DNA from: Chrysemys picta bellii
Taxonomy: Eukaryota; Chordata; Testudines; Emydidae
Assembly: GCF_011386835.1 (NCBI RefSeq)
Contig: NC_088796.1
Coordinates: 88,271,468 to 88,335,467 of the forward strand
DNA: 64,000 nt
Direction of reading: 5' to 3'
The notes under the pieces were generated by a model. That model was not told the DNA's origin. It did no database searches and saw nothing but the letters and a program-made list of their open reading frames with translations. Positions 1 to 14,400 of the stretch are shown here, one piece after another; the stretch's first letter is position 1; each line of letters starts with the position of its first letter. A program made the translations under genes and the position numbers.

Positions 1-2297
1 TCCTTCCCCATATCCTGTTATAGCTGCAGTTCCATTGCCAGGTGTCGCTGCTGTGCAATGGCAGATGCCCCAGTGCGGCTCTAGTGCACTCCTTGTGGGC
101 ATCAGTGCAAGGGGAAAAAAACTCATCAAGGAGAAAGTGATGGATTCTGGGGCAGTGGAGGTGACAGCAGCAGGCCCCCATATTCTTGGGGGGAAAGAAA
201 AGGCGGCAAAGGAGCCACAAGGAAGGACAGAGTTAATGGAATCACTTCCCATCCCAATACTCCATACATTAAAACAGCTGCTCCATTCCTTCTCAGGGGT
301 GGATGCATTTCTGTGATGAGTGAAATAATCCATGTGTGTCTCCCTCTTCCTCCCCCCCCCATCCCCCTCCGAGCCCCAGATGTAATTGCCACAGCAACCA
401 CTGAAGCCATCACAAACATTATCGTGGTAGCAAAAGAAGCAGCAAGAACAGAAGGATATTTAACAAACAAAACTCCTGTCTTCAAGCAAATTTCCCTAAA
501 AACAAGGGGAAATAAATTTTGAAAATCGCCAAACTATAAGTTTTCCATGAGGAATCAACAACTCTTTCTGAAGTGCAGTCACTGATTGACTGCAAAATGG
601 AGCCATCTGGTGGTATAGATGGGTCACTACATGAAGTAGAAGCACTTGCATGTGGAAAACATTAGTAAGGCATATTATCAAACAGATTAATTTGTGTGCC
701 ATTTGGGATCTCTTTAAAATTATGGCTAGGATCTGATATAAAATTTGACATTAAGCCTACTTCTGTTTTCTATAAAGGAAGTCTAAACCAACTGCAACAT
801 GCGCTCATTCTGATTTTAAAAAGCAAAGCATGCAGCACATTTGATCAAACCCTACTGACTTCAGCGATGGCAGCAAGATCAAATCACTTGGACAGCAAGT
901 GAAGAATTCTTAATAAATATTCTGGGCTTGATGCCGTATTCTTTGCACATTCTGGTTACTTTCATCAGCTTTGCATGCACAAGGAATATAACCATGTATC
1001 TTCCTGAGGGAAGCTATAACAATGTGCGCTGCAGTCTTGCTTATGTTTAAGGTCCATGGTCAACAGTGAGGCTCCCCAGACAAACATAGTTTAAGAACAA
1101 GTGACCAGAATTTTTGAGAGAGACTAGTGATTTTAGGCATCTTTTAGGGGGAGGGGCCCTACTTAAGGCACCTTAAGGTGGCAAGATGGGCACCCAAAAA
1201 CTGAGTAACCCCAAGAACACTACTTAATTTTGAAAATCTCGGTCAGTACTGTATTTAAAAAAACAACACTCATTATGCTATCCTGAGGGAGTTGGAGAGG
1301 GAGAGAAAGAGGGAGGGGGAGCACAGTTCCCCCAACAAGGGCTCCAACAGGGAAAAACACTAAAAAAAAAAAAAAGTTTTAAAAATCTAAGAAAAGAGAA
1401 AATAGTCCATTTAAGGACTAACCACCTGCCCCTTTATAAAAACAAAGTATTTGCTTTATAGGAGAGCAATAAAATGCTGTCACAGGGTCTCTTATTTGCT
1501 TCCCTTGGTCTCAAAAGTGACTGAATCAGATAAAGTAAATCACAATTTTATTTTCTGAGTTGAGAGTTTTGCTTTAGAATTTTTTTTAAACTAAACCTCT
1601 GAAAATAGGGGTTTATCATGGAAATACCATCACTGTCTAATCTAGTCCATTCTGAGGTGCAGTTCAGAGGAGAGAGAGAGAGGTAGCTCAACGAGGTTTG
1701 TAAGGCTCTGAATTTGGGGCCTGGACAGTGATCTGTCTGGCCCCAGATGTAAATTAAAGACTCCTTACAGGCTGGTTTAATTTATGGAGATGCCGAATGG
1801 CTCCCTACGGGCTGCTCTGAGGCAGAGAACAGGCTCTGGCCACACACTCCTTCCTCAAACAAGCCTCCATCCTTTGGCCATCTCCCCCAGCACTCACTCG
1901 CAGCAGAAGCCTCATGGGGGGGGAGGGGGTGTTTGAGGATAGAGGAGGGCCATTCTGGTGCCTGGGGTATTCCTCAGAGGTCAGTCAGTTAAGGTGACTT
2001 TATAGTGGCTGAACTGTCATGAAGAGATCACAGCCCAGAACTGAAGCCACAATCTTTCCCTCCCTTGGGCAGATTTTCATTTACCACCAGGAATGGATAT
2101 CTACAGAGATATTTTAAAGACTTGGTGTATGTGGGAGGTGTGGAGGGTGAGAGATTGGCAGGGAAAAGCCACGGTCATCACTTTTCCGAAGTCTTAATGT
2201 TCATGAACATTATGTTCCTGTCAAAATTCAGGCCTGTCTTGTTGCTTTGAGGTTTCTTAGTGTTTTCACTGCCATGTACACATCCTCCTTTCTTTAG
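1..2297 (+). other. FBP2: FBP2 intron 1 (3' part)
   Basis: Upstream of the first visible exon. No FBP2 exon 1 coding sequence (expected to end ...AHL with a phase-2 donor) is found here, so that exon lies before the window. Contents: a C-run near 352, an A-run near 1362, a GA-rich stretch near 1670 and unclassified single-copy-looking DNA. No gene or RNA is supported. Confidence 0.6.
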
Positions 2298-2460
2298 GTA
2301 TGGAATAGCAGGAACTGTGAACGTGACTGGTGATGAAGTGAAGAAGCTTGATGTGCTATCCAATTCTCTGGTTATTAACATGCTACAGTCCTCCTATGGC
2401 ACCTGTGTCCTAGTCTCAGAGGAGAATAAAGATGCCATTATCACTCCACAAGACAAGAGG
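2298..2460 (+). CDS. FBP2: FBP2 exon 2
   Basis: 163 nt. The acceptor is a pyrimidine-rich stretch ending in TTTAG. The first base completes a Leu codon begun in exon 1, and translation continues [17 protein letters not shown]. The exon ends in phase 0 at ...DKR before the donor GTCTGT, which departs from the GTRAGT consensus. It carries the Glu (residue 69 in Met-less numbering) typical of the muscle isozyme and linked to its strong AMP and calcium sensitivity. The length equals that recalled for mammalian exon 2. Confidence 0.95.
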
Positions 2461-5400
2461 GTCTGTATATATGTCTGTGTTCTCTCATTTAGCAGCAGGT
2501 GGTGCTGTTATTCCGAGTATTGAAAAAGAGGTTAGGGACTATGTTACCTGTAAGAAAGCAAAAAGGCACAAGTTCCTAAGCAATAGCAGAGAATCTGCAT
2601 ATTATTCTACTGCTTAAATGATTAGTTACAGTGGGTGAGCGGTTTTCAATAAGTAAGGAAGTCCTTGCAAAGGATTCATAATTAAAACTGGGGGAATAAT
2701 TATTTGTGAGCATGTTAGTGAAACTGGGATCCCAATTGAATCCTACCATGTTTGGACCCTTTTTTGAACATTGGTGTGACCTGTTTTTGTTTGCATGAAT
2801 ATTTAGCCAGGACTATAAGGAGTACATTGCTACTCAGTTTGAGCAAGGCTGGCAGAACTGGGCTCTAAATTAACTGCCCTAACAAATGGCTACTTCTGGG
2901 ATTTCCGGATGTATGGAAATCATCTTCGATTATGATACCCCTCCATTAATTTAACATGAAGTCCCAAGGAAACACTAATTCACAGTTCAGGATTTCGATT
3001 AGCACTCCACCAAAAGCCAGCCATCCCTGCCTCCCTACCCTCAAGCCTCGCTTCATAAATCCATTCATTCAACTCACAATACAATTTAAACAAAATTTGT
3101 TCAATAAACCAAGACAAAAACTGGAACAAAACCACTCAGTTCCTTTGCTTTCACACTATGCCCTTTCCTCACCCCCAATCTTTTGTGTAGTTACATTGTC
3201 AGCTGTTTGGGCAAGCCCCTTCTCTCTCTGCATTTTGGTGATGTGCTATACAGATTACAACCGTATTCGGTCTGGATTTATCAAGGGCATTTGGTTATCT
3301 AAATGTTGTAAGAAAAAGATGGTGTTTACCAAACAAAGGAAAAAGATACAGCAAGTCAGCATATTTAATACTCCTCTTCTCTCTCCTTTTAGGGTAAATA
3401 TGTGGTGTGCTTTGATCCACTAGATGGTTCTTCCAATATAGATTGCTTGGCATCAATAGGAACGATATTTGCTATCTACAAGAAGGTACGTTGAAGAACA
3501 AAACACACAGTATGATTCACCCAGTGAGAACAAAACATTTCCTGTATATCAGCTCGTTTCACTTTCTTTTCCACTGTCTTTTGAATAAAAAGAGCTTTAA
3601 AGAGACAGTGATATAGATATACAATGAATATATATTTATATCAAATAATGGGCTAAATTTTTAGGAAGAAGCACACTTAATTGTCCACGTGAAATTCTTG
3701 GGCCACAGCACTTCCTTCTGTATCACACAGAGTAATTAAAACAAAAGTGGTTTCTAATTATAAGGCAACTCGTTAGCTACATCAATCCTATTTACTCACT
3801 TCAGTGAGTGCTGGGGGTGGGGTGGGGACAGGATGTAGAGATGGGCCAGAGCTCCAGTGTGAAGGTGCAGAACCAAACTTAAAGTTCAGGAATGTTCAGG
3901 TCTGGAATATGGGTTCCTGTCCATCTCTACAACTCACAATGTTTGTTTGCCCACTAGGGAGCTACATAGAGTGCCAGGTTTCAGAGTGGTAGCAGTGTTA
4001 GTCTGTATCAGCAAAAACAACAAGGAATCCTTGTGGCACCTTAGAGACTAACAAATTTATTTGGACATAAGCTTTCATGGGCTAAAACCCACTTCATCAG
4101 ATGCATGGAGTGAAAAATACAGTAGGCAGGTATATATATTACAGCACATGAAAAGATGGGAGGTCAGTGCTAATGAGGCCAATTCAATCAGCGCAGATGT
4201 CACCCATTCCCAACAGTTGACAAGAAGGTCTGAGTATCAACAGAGTGGTAGCCATTTAACCACCAGCATTTGCCAACAGTTAGAATGATGTCAGTTCTCA
4301 CAATTTTACTGCAAGTCTCGCAATATTTGTTGCTTTTATGAAAGCCCTAGCTCACAGAATCATATGATGACACGAGACACACAGTTCTCTCTTTTTTAAG
4401 GTTACAGCTCTCATGTTTGCAAAGAAATGCTTAAAAACATGAATCCTAAAGGCTCAGAAAACAGAAGGCAAGATGCCATGATTACCTCCTACACTTAGAA
4501 CAGGAAATTACTATGTGGTGTCTATTGAATTTATAATTGTGAGCATCATATTACCATTTAGTAGTACCCTCTTTGACCTTGCCTTCTCGGGGAGGGGGAA
4601 AGGGGTGTTCTTAACTCCAGTTAGCCATCTGGAGGTAAAATCCTAATGAAAACTTGTGAAGACTACAGACTTCCTTGTCAACAGGTTGAGTTCAAGAATA
4701 AGCTCCCTCTTATATATAACTCCAGCTGCTAATTTGTGTGAAAACTACGAACTGCCTTGTCTTCTTTAGGATTTTACCTCAAGATGGCTAACTGGAGTTA
4801 AGAACACCCCTTTTTCCCCCAGTAATGGCGAGGCCTTTCAAAACCACTTACCAATAAGGTTTTCAATTCGTTTTCTACAATTTTTTCCTCACTCTCTCTC
4901 AAACAAACAAACGAACGAACCAACAAACAAAACCTGAGTGCCTTCTGACATCTCATTTTAGAATTAAAGTCTATGTAGGGGCAAACATCAATACTTAATG
5001 AATGGTACAATTCATTAATGTACAACCTACAATACTCAATACAAAATTACTTCAGTCACTCAAAAGATTAGATGTAACCAAAGGATAAAGATTCCACCCA
5101 CAGGATCAAGTGCACTTATTTTAGTTACTTGAACAATTTAACAAATCACACTTGAAAGACAAAAAACTATGTTGTACACACAGGTACTAGAAAGGCCACT
5201 TATGCACAGACAGCATTTTTTATTTAGCATCTTCCTTTCCACTGAGGTGCTAATTTAGCAGGATAAATTAGCTAAATATCCAGCCCTCTCAGATGGGAGG
5301 ATTTTATGGGATTTTTACCAACATGCCCTTCTTCAAAGCCATTAGCTAAATCAAAATAACCAAGTAATAAAAATTTTTTGAAATTCTGCAGCAACAGACA

Positions 5401-8400
5401 TTTATGAAAGAAAAAATGATGAAATGCTCTCCCAAGGGACTGAAAATCTATCTAGGAAAGAAAATAATTTAAACAATTTTAAATAATCTTCCCCATGGAA
5501 AGGATTTTGAAGTACATCAGGTCAGCTTAAAAAGACCATTCATAACTGCTACCACACTTATGGGGTCCCTTCTGATTATATGATCGTGCATATGAATGAT
5601 TTTCTCATCATGTCACTGCCTGAACCTGGATCCCAAAGGCACTCCAGTGTTCAAACATTTCTGTGAAGTGACTTCCTTTTAGGAAAGAAGCTATAAAGCT
5701 AGTTAGAACTTTAATAGACTGAGACAGCATCTTTTGAACAATGAACCATCAAATAGTCTAAGTAATGTGCCAAGGCTACAAAGAAAGTGAGTGTCAGAGC
5801 TGGAATTAGAGCTCCTGGCTTCTAGTCCAGTCTTGGACCACATCTTTCCCCCTTATGAACAGTATTCTGTACAAGCACACAAGGATGAACATGCTCCCTA
5901 CACATTGACAAGAGGGACTTAATCTCCAGAATTCAGATATCGTTGGAGTTTAACAATAGTTGTTCAGGTTATGTAAAAGTAACTGCAGTGTTGATTTGGT
6001 AACCATGCCAAATATTTCTGGATGCAGGGCTGTATTTAAGAAGTAGTCTTTTAAAAAGTTCCTCCGTATATTTCAAGAGCTGGAGGCAACTCCATTTGAT
6101 ATAACAATTCACTGCTAAGAGAAGGCCTTAAGGTATGTAGGGGGCCTTCTGAATGGTTTGAGCCAGATCGGTACACTGATTTTTTCATTCCCTGTCCCTA
6201 AAATCTGATATAGTGATGTAAGGAAGAGATAGCCTGAGAAGAAACAAATGGTAGGGTCAGATTCTCCTACCAACACTAGTCATTAGAATCTTGAGTACTC
6301 TCTTTAAAGAAGTACTTCTTTCTTGAAGGTAAAGACAGAATGACCACTACCATTTAGGGTTGCCAAGTGTCCGGTTTTCAACCGGAACATCTGGTTGAAA
6401 AGGGACCCCTGTGGCTCATTGCAGATTCTTTTGAATCCAAGGAAAGAGAGGAAACTAACAGTACCTGCCTACTTAGTACTGGAAGATACCACCTTGAGTC
6501 TTGTAAACAAGTCTAGGACAGCACACCACTCCTAATTTATAGTCTCTCACACCCCACTTGGTGGCAGAAATGCAGTCTCTTGAAGAAACATGTTATCGTT
6601 TGTTTACTCTATTTTTCTTCTTGGTTTTGCTTGCATTCTTTTCTCTTCGTGAATAGATGTTGGTATCCTCTTTGCTTCCCCTTGAATCTCCTTTCACCAG
6701 CAGGAATATTATTTCTAAAACTCCACACACCAAAAAAAAAAAAAAAAAAAAAAAGCTTTAAGGAAGCAAAGCAGAGATAGGTGGACGGACCATCTGGCTT
6801 AAGTCAAAAGATCAGGTGCCTTTAAAACTGACTTCCAGGGCCTTAGCCGTCAGATCCTGTTGAGATGTTGTGTAGGTTAAGCAGTGTGTTTGTTAAGAGA
6901 GGACTACTGATGCTGTTGTAATATGTGAACTCCTGGGAGTGTGGTGGCTTAACCCACTTTTTAGCATAACTAAAAATTATTATTTTGGGGGAAACATAGC
7001 AGCCTAATGAATATCTTCTCCCCCACCTCCACACACACAGAGAGCCTGCATGAGTCTACATCCCACAGTGGTCCTGTGACATTCCACTGCCTTTTTTGTA
7101 ATATTGTCAAGATCTCCAGACAAGTTCTCTCACTATCCATCAGTTTAACAGTGCATGTCATTTCCCCCTGGTACATGAGAAGTAAGGAGAGGGGGAAAGG
7201 GCAACAGATGCTAATTATTGATCTTTACTAAGAGATGCATAGCTTAGTGGTCTGAACGCAAGATTGGGAACCAGGATTCTTCAAGATCTAATTCCAGCTC
7301 TTATAGTGAACCCCCTCTCCTGGGCTTTGGGCAAGTCACTTATGACAAAAATTTCAAACTCAGTTTGTATAGTGTATTCTGAAAGAGACATTAAAACCTC
7401 ATGGAACTGATTTTATCTATCTTGCAACAATGAAGTGCTGAACTGATTTTTCCAAAGTTTAAACCTTTGATTTTATGAAGTCAGATATTTTAAAGCCTAT
7501 GCTAAGACATCCCCTATACCATAGCCAAAATATTGTTGAAGGAAAATACTCAAAGGTTGTTATAAGGCTTCTGCTGTCTGTTTTAATTCACTGGTTCACT
7601 TTTTATTATACTTCACTAGGGCAGAACTATTCCACAGACTTAAAAAGACAATAAAATAACCTCATCATTTCCAGCGTTTTATTTTTACCTTTGAACAGAT
7701 CTGCATTTCTTTGTGGAAGTTTGTTTGACTCTGAACTTTCTTTCCCCCTTTGGTTGTTCAGAGCACAGACATGAACAATAATTGAAAAACAAGCTGAATT
7801 CTGGCCAGCGTCCATTTCCCTAGGGAGAAGTTCCTTTGCTTTCTCAGAATAGCCCATCATTGTTTAGTTTCTCACCCAGGAATATTAGGGGTGCAGGGGA
7901 GAGGAAGCATTCGTTAGTGATGAGTCTGCAACAATCATCTCAGATAAATATACTGTATTTGAAAACTGTCTTCCATACAAGATTTATTTACATTCACTTT
8001 ACATAAACACCAGGGTCTAATCAGGTCTGAATGAGAAGCTTTTTTGGGGGGTCAAACACACACACACGCACAAATCTGGCCATTTTTAGTGTAGGGGGAG
8101 GGGGAGAGCACAGAAAAGTTAGGCATTCATAATATTGTTTGCAATCTGCACATAAGTGTATTTTTTAGATTTAATTTTGCAAGTAAGTAGTCTATGGTGG
8201 ACAATTATTGCTTTGATGTTGAGATGTGTGCACGCCATAGGCATACAATTTTAGAACAGAAGGTTTTAAGGTATAAAAGCATAAAAAACATGCTGTTCAT
8301 GGCAAGCTAGCTGCTTTTGAAAAAGATTCTTTAGGAGAGAGTTAGCAGCATATAGTCAGTATTAAGGATCTAAAATGTGCACTCTTATTAATCTGCATTC

Positions 8401-11400
8401 ATTATGTACACTGTAACCTTTCTGAATGAGCTGCTCTGCACTGAATCATAATTAGTTATACCATACCAAATGGGGTAAATGAATTCTTTATCATGGGTCC
8501 ATAATATGTGACTACATGTGAATGCATTCATAGGAATTTACAACATACACGATGTCTTAGGTCCTCAGGAACCATTAAGGTGCTGTGTCTCGGTATTGAG
8601 AATAACATGCCATGTAGCTAATTCTGTCTGTTCTTATTTAAGAACAATCCACCTCCCAAAAAAACCCCATAACCCACCACCACACAAACACACACAGAAA
8701 TTAAATCCCCTTAATTGTTTCTGTAAATAGTTGCCATCTTGCTACATATTGTTAAACAGTTGCTATATTTTACCAGTGTAGAACTGGTTAGAAAATGGGG
8801 CAGTGCGGGAATGGCAAAAAAAATCAAAAACTGAAAATTTTCAGCCAAATTCCAAGTTTTCGGTAAAAACTTTTAGTTGAAAACCAAACACTTTGGAAAA
8901 TACTGCCCTGGTTCTTGTGAGAGTTGTCGTTTGAGTGCTTCATGCCTCCTTTCTTTGCTATTGGTTAGGCTCCCTGGATAAACTACATCGCCTCTGATGC
9001 ACAGTGGTCTCCCCTCTTGTTCAGCCACCACAGTGCATCATAGGGCACAAGCTTTTCAGGTTTGGGGAGCTTTGTTTTTCAACAAAGTCCAAAATCTCCA
9101 TAGAAAGACGCACTATCCTGGAATGTCCCTTCGGTAAGACCTGGTGTTGAGGCACTTCTGCCTCAGTTTCCCAAAAATGATCTTCGGTCTATTCCTACTG
9201 TAGAAGCAGGTTGGCCTTCCAGCCAACCCACTATAAAGCATTCAATTCCTTCCAGGCTAAGAGAGTCCCTAAGTCCAAGTCCAAAAATATCATCAAAACA
9301 AAAGAGTCTTCAGCTCCTCTGGGCCTTCAGCCTCCTTCCTTACTGGCAGGCTCCCAGTGGCAACTGCCTATCTCACTACCTAACTGCCTGCTCTTGGGCT
9401 CCAATCAACCCAGTCGTCCAGGTCAGATCTATCCTCCTACCAAGGCCCCCTGGCAGACTGTAGCCCTCAGCCAGTTTCATAGATTCCAAGGCCAGAAGGG
9501 ACCACTGTGATCATCTAGTCTGACCTCTGGCATAACATAGGCCATAGAACTTCCCTAAAATGAGTTGTACAGCAGATCTTTTAGGAAAAACATCCAATCT
9601 TGATCTAAACATTGTCAGTGATGGAGAATCCACCATGACCCTCAGTAAATTGTCCAAGTGCTTAATTACTCTCACCATTAAAAATTTGCACCTTATTTCC
9701 AGTCTGAATTTGTCTAACTTCAACTTCCAGCCATTGGAGCATGTAATTCCTTTCTCTGTGAGACTGAAGAGCCCATTAACAGATATTTGTTCTCCATGTA
9801 GATACTTATAGACTGTGATCAAGTCACCCCTTACCCTTCCCTTTGTTAAAATAAATAGATTGAGCTCAAGTCCATCACTGTAAGGCATGCTTTCTAATCC
9901 TTTAATCATTCTTGTGGCTCTTCCTAGCTTAAGCTCAGCTCCTTTCCCCACATCAAAGCAGCCTGTCTGGCTAGCCACAGGAGACACCCCCCACCACCCG
10001 CACTTTTCCTCAGCTGGTCTAGCCATCCATCCATCCTGCTTCCCCCTCTCCATGGACTTTTGGCAGCCTTTCTCAGGGAACTCACTCCCTACTTCCTCTT
10101 CCTCCTTTTAAGTCTCACACCCTGCACAGGTAGGGCTGGGCTAACTGGCCCAAGGCTTCCCGGCCCTTAAAGGGACAGGTGGCCCTGTTATAGTCAAAAA
10201 CCCTATTTTCCATTGAAAAACAATTTTAATAGTAAATTTTTGATCAACCCTAGCTAGGGCGAAATCCTTAACTTGTTATTCAGCTTCTACGCAAACTAAT
10301 GAAATCCCATTCCAATCCATGGGAGTTTGTTTGCGTGAGTCAGAAACGAGTAAAAGCTAAACAGGGACCTCAGGACTGTGACTATAGGTTTCATTCAAGT
10401 TCCTACTAAACAGGCATCATCACAAAAAAGCCACCACAACTGACAAACTTTTTTGGCAAACAGGCCAAAAATCAAGGGTGAAATCCTGGCTCCAATGAAG
10501 TCAATGGCACTATTTCACCCTGAATGAGCATAGAGAATAACAATTCTCAGAATTTATCACAGAGTCAGAAAAGGTAGAGATGTCAGAGACTGGGGGGAAA
10601 TTATTATATCAGCTACTCTGCCTCCCTGCCAGAATACTGGTGTGTCCTACTAAAGTAGGACTTGTAATGTTTTGTCCAGTGTACTTTTAAATCTCCCAAC
10701 CAATGGGACCTCCATCGCTTCCCTAGGAAGACTAATCCAAAGTCTAATACGTCTATTAAGAAGTTTTTCTAGCGCTTAGTGCAAATTTTCCCTTTAATAA
10801 TTTAATACAATTACTGCTTTTGTATCCATTTGAACACCCTTCAAAACATTCATAGACTTATGTCCCTACCTCTGTCATTTCCTAGCCAACTGTAAATATT
10901 TCCTAGCCAGCTGTAAATATTTCTCTCTTTCAGTCTTTTCTCTTAAGTCAGGCCCTCCAGCCCCGATAACTTTTGTTGCTTTTCTCTGAACTCCCTCTAG
11001 ACTAAATATATTTCTGTCAATGTGGGACCTAGAGATAAATGCAATTTTACGTACAGTCTTACAGAAAAAGACTGTCAACACCCCCTTTCTTCTCCATGAT
11101 ATGATGTTTCTGTGAATACAGCCCAAAATTCTACAGGTCTATCTTGCTGTCACATTGCATAATGAATTCATGCTAATTTGTTGTTCCCTATCACCCTTAG
11201 GTCTTTTTCAGCATTATGGCTTCTCAAGTTTCTCCTTTTCATTGAATAAGAACATTTGAATAGTTATTGCCCAGCTTGATATATCATCTTGCATTTTTTT
11301 TCTGCTGTTTTCTGCTCTCTCTTTAGGTCCTTTTGAATTATGTCTCTGTCCTCATGGACATTTGCAGTTCCTGCCAGTTTAATACCATCTATGAATTTAA

Positions 11401-14400
11401 CTCACATGTTGCTTACAGATCTCTAAAGAAGATATTACTCTAAAGAAGAGTAAATAGTACCCCGTACATAGGGTGCTTAATATTAATGTTTGTAAAAACA
11501 ATAAAGCATTTTATATGACTTGAATAGGAACGCTCACATTGTTATTTATATAATGCCGTAAATGTGTATGGTGGTTTATAAATAAGTCCTAGAGGACTGA
11601 AAACGGATTTAAAAACCACAGCAAGCAAAACCAATGATAAACAACAAAGCTTGCTGTTGTGGAGAGGTGAGTACTAGGAAAATTGGCAACTGCTTCCAGG
11701 AGCTGCGTGGAACTCGGGAGCCTGCCTTAGCCTGACTTTTAATGGCCCAGTCGGTGGTGCTGACCGGAGCCGCTAGGGTCCCTTTTTGACTGGGCGTTCT
11801 GGTAAAAAACCGGACACCTGGCAACCCTAGAGGGGTTAGTTATTAGTTATTTTAACAGTTTTTCATTTAAATTTGAGTTCTGCTTTTATTGTTTTCCATT
11901 AAGATCTCAACCTTCAATATTGTGATAATTCTTTCCTCAGACAACAGAAGATGAGCCCTCTGAAAAGGATGCCTTGCAGCCAGGACGAAATATTGTTGCA
12001 GCAGGCTATGCCTTGTATGGCAGTGCTACGCTGGTGGCTCTTTCTACCGGGCAAGGAGTGGACTGCTTCATGCTAGATCCGGTATAAACAAGATGTTAAT
12101 TACTATATACATTCTTTTTGCCTTTTAGTATTTCATATGCTAGGCTTTACTTATTTTCTCATTCCAATCTGATCTAGAGAATATTATTTGTGGCATTCTC
12201 CCTTTTGACCAGGTCCTGTTTTAATCCATCCTTGTCCTACTGGTACTTGGTAATACAAAACCACATTGGCTGCAGAACCACAGTCCCATTCATGGAAGGG
12301 AAGAAATTGAGACCTTGCCCCTGTGCATTCATCTTAAGACTACATCACAGCCATATACTGGGAAATGTTTAAGAAAATTCATCAGTGCCTTTGCCCCCAA
12401 CTAAGGGCCCCACCCTCAAAAAAAGGGCCTCACTTTAGCTTTTAATTCAGCAAATGCAAATATTAATTATGGGTATAATTCATACACACTTATACCCCTA
12501 ACTTCCTGACTGCATCTGCAGGTTAGGTAGCTTTACTTTAAGTGCTTTGACTTGCATACCCAAATATTGCAAATAAAAAAACATGCCCATAAAACTGCAG
12601 ACTGCTTCTCAAAATCAGACACCAGAAGCCCAGACAGCATTGTCCAGGGAGCTTGAGAAGGAGAAAGGAGATGGCTCATTTGGAAAGTCAGCACAAGATA
12701 GGTAACAATATAAAGGTTTTATTTGATCAATGGGTGAAATCTTGGCTCCATGATCTTAGTGCATTGACTTCAGTGAAGGCCAATATACCTAAGCGCTAAA
12801 AGTAACTTACTGAAGAGATTATACCAAGCAGACAGACTGGGGACAGAATTGATGCGAGTGCTGAGGGAGGACACACTGAATTAATTAATTAGAATTTTCA
12901 GGTTTGGAGAGAAGCTGGAAGCTCCAAATCATCAGGCAGACAGGGAGATCTCATGCAGCAGTGGTCAAGGTCAGCTTACTCAATATATTTGGGATGTTAG
13001 CAACACTCTAATTGACATATATATACAGTGAGGGTGTGCAGGGGCAGTTTAAAAAAATCAAAATCAAAAGACAACCCCAAAAATCAATTAAAAAAAGAAT
13101 CTCATGATTTTGATGCCAGTCTCATGATGTTTTCAGGTCTGACTTATTTTTAAACATTTGGGGTTCACAATACTGGACTGGGTATTCATTTTATGACAAT
13201 TATTTCTGAGATTATTTTTGTTCACATTGAAGATACGGCAAATCTTCCTGTACCTAAAGCAGCTTTCCAGCTTGTGATCTGCTTGAAACAATGACAAGTC
13301 ATATAAATGAATATTGATTAAAGGACCACATTGTGCTAAAGTCTTTCAAACTTTCCTTTAGCATGATATCCCGCTGCCTGCTAGTAATTGGTGCACCTCA
13401 TTCTTCTGTAGGCCCTTGGTGAATTTGTTCTGGTGAATAAAGATGTGAAAATCAAGAAGAAAGGGAAGATCTACAGTATCAATGAGGGTTATGCCAAGTA
13501 CTTTGATCCTGTGATGACAGAATATTTACAAAGGAAGAAATTCCCTGAGGTGAGAAAATAGCAGCTTTGTAATCAGCTAATGCAGCAAGGGCTCATGCTG
13601 CTTTGAGCAAAGTACAGCTCAAAGAGGAGGATAGGTTTGATTGTTTTGCTGAATTAAACTCCTTGACCTTGGAAACATTATCTACAACCTGGTATGTTCT
13701 GGCTACATGGCTAAAGTACTTTGGATTCCACTACTCTGAAAATCCTTTATTACTTCAACCTATATGGTAGCCAAGCTCATCGGCATTCTGTAATAGTTTG
13801 GAGGAAGATGTGCTAGATAATAAGAGACAGAGTTTTAAAGAACGTCTGAAATTATGCATGCAAAATTTGGACATGCACCTATTTTCAAATATATTTGAAT
13901 ACGTACCTCAATTAATAACATGCACAATTATCCATTTTGGGCTAGATTTCTCACTACTGCTCAGTAGGTTGCATTGAAGGGCGGGGTGTAAAAATCCTCC
14001 CCCCCAGTTGCACCCTTGTGCAGCAGCAGGGTACAGCTGCAAATCCAATGCTTCCCAAAGTGCAAAGACTGCTCCCTCCTAACGCCTCATGGGGCACAAT
14101 ACAACCCCAAAAGACAAAGAGGTGGACTCATGCCCATGCACCCTTCCCCCATAGGGGGCGTACATTGTACCACCTGAACAGGTGTAGCTGAGGGCACGCT
14201 ACCCTCTACATTCTGCTGCCGCCTGGAACTCCACATCTGCAATGCCTTCAGCATGGATCAGTGCCTAATAAGGCATGACTGAGCCCTTTGTGAGTATGAA
14301 CACGTACATGCACACATTTTGCCTGTGCAATTTTGAAAAGTTCTTTGAAAATGTGACTGTGTATGTCCAACAAGTCACTTCAAAATGTAGTAGACTATAA

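Larger units (their letters stand above)
3486..11940 (+). other. FBP2: FBP2 intron 3
   Basis: 8.45-kb intron, the largest visible in FBP2. It holds an unclassified sauropsid repeat (about 3975-4290), a long-TIR element (4577-4833), a poly-A tract (6733-6754), CORE-SINE-like fragments and two CR1 3'-end fragments. No coding exon is seen inside it. Confidence 0.85.

Noticed and set aside
2956..3423. 155-codon plus-strand frame overlapping FBP2 exon 3
   Set aside because: It occupies intron 2 and enters exon 3 in the wrong frame; the true frame gives [12 protein letters not shown].
9511..10053. 180-codon minus-strand reading frame, first considered as a gene
   Set aside because: It overlaps a CR1 3' end on the same strand and continues into adjacent repeat. 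The wording is CR1 3' region rather than reverse transcriptase, with no conserved domain.
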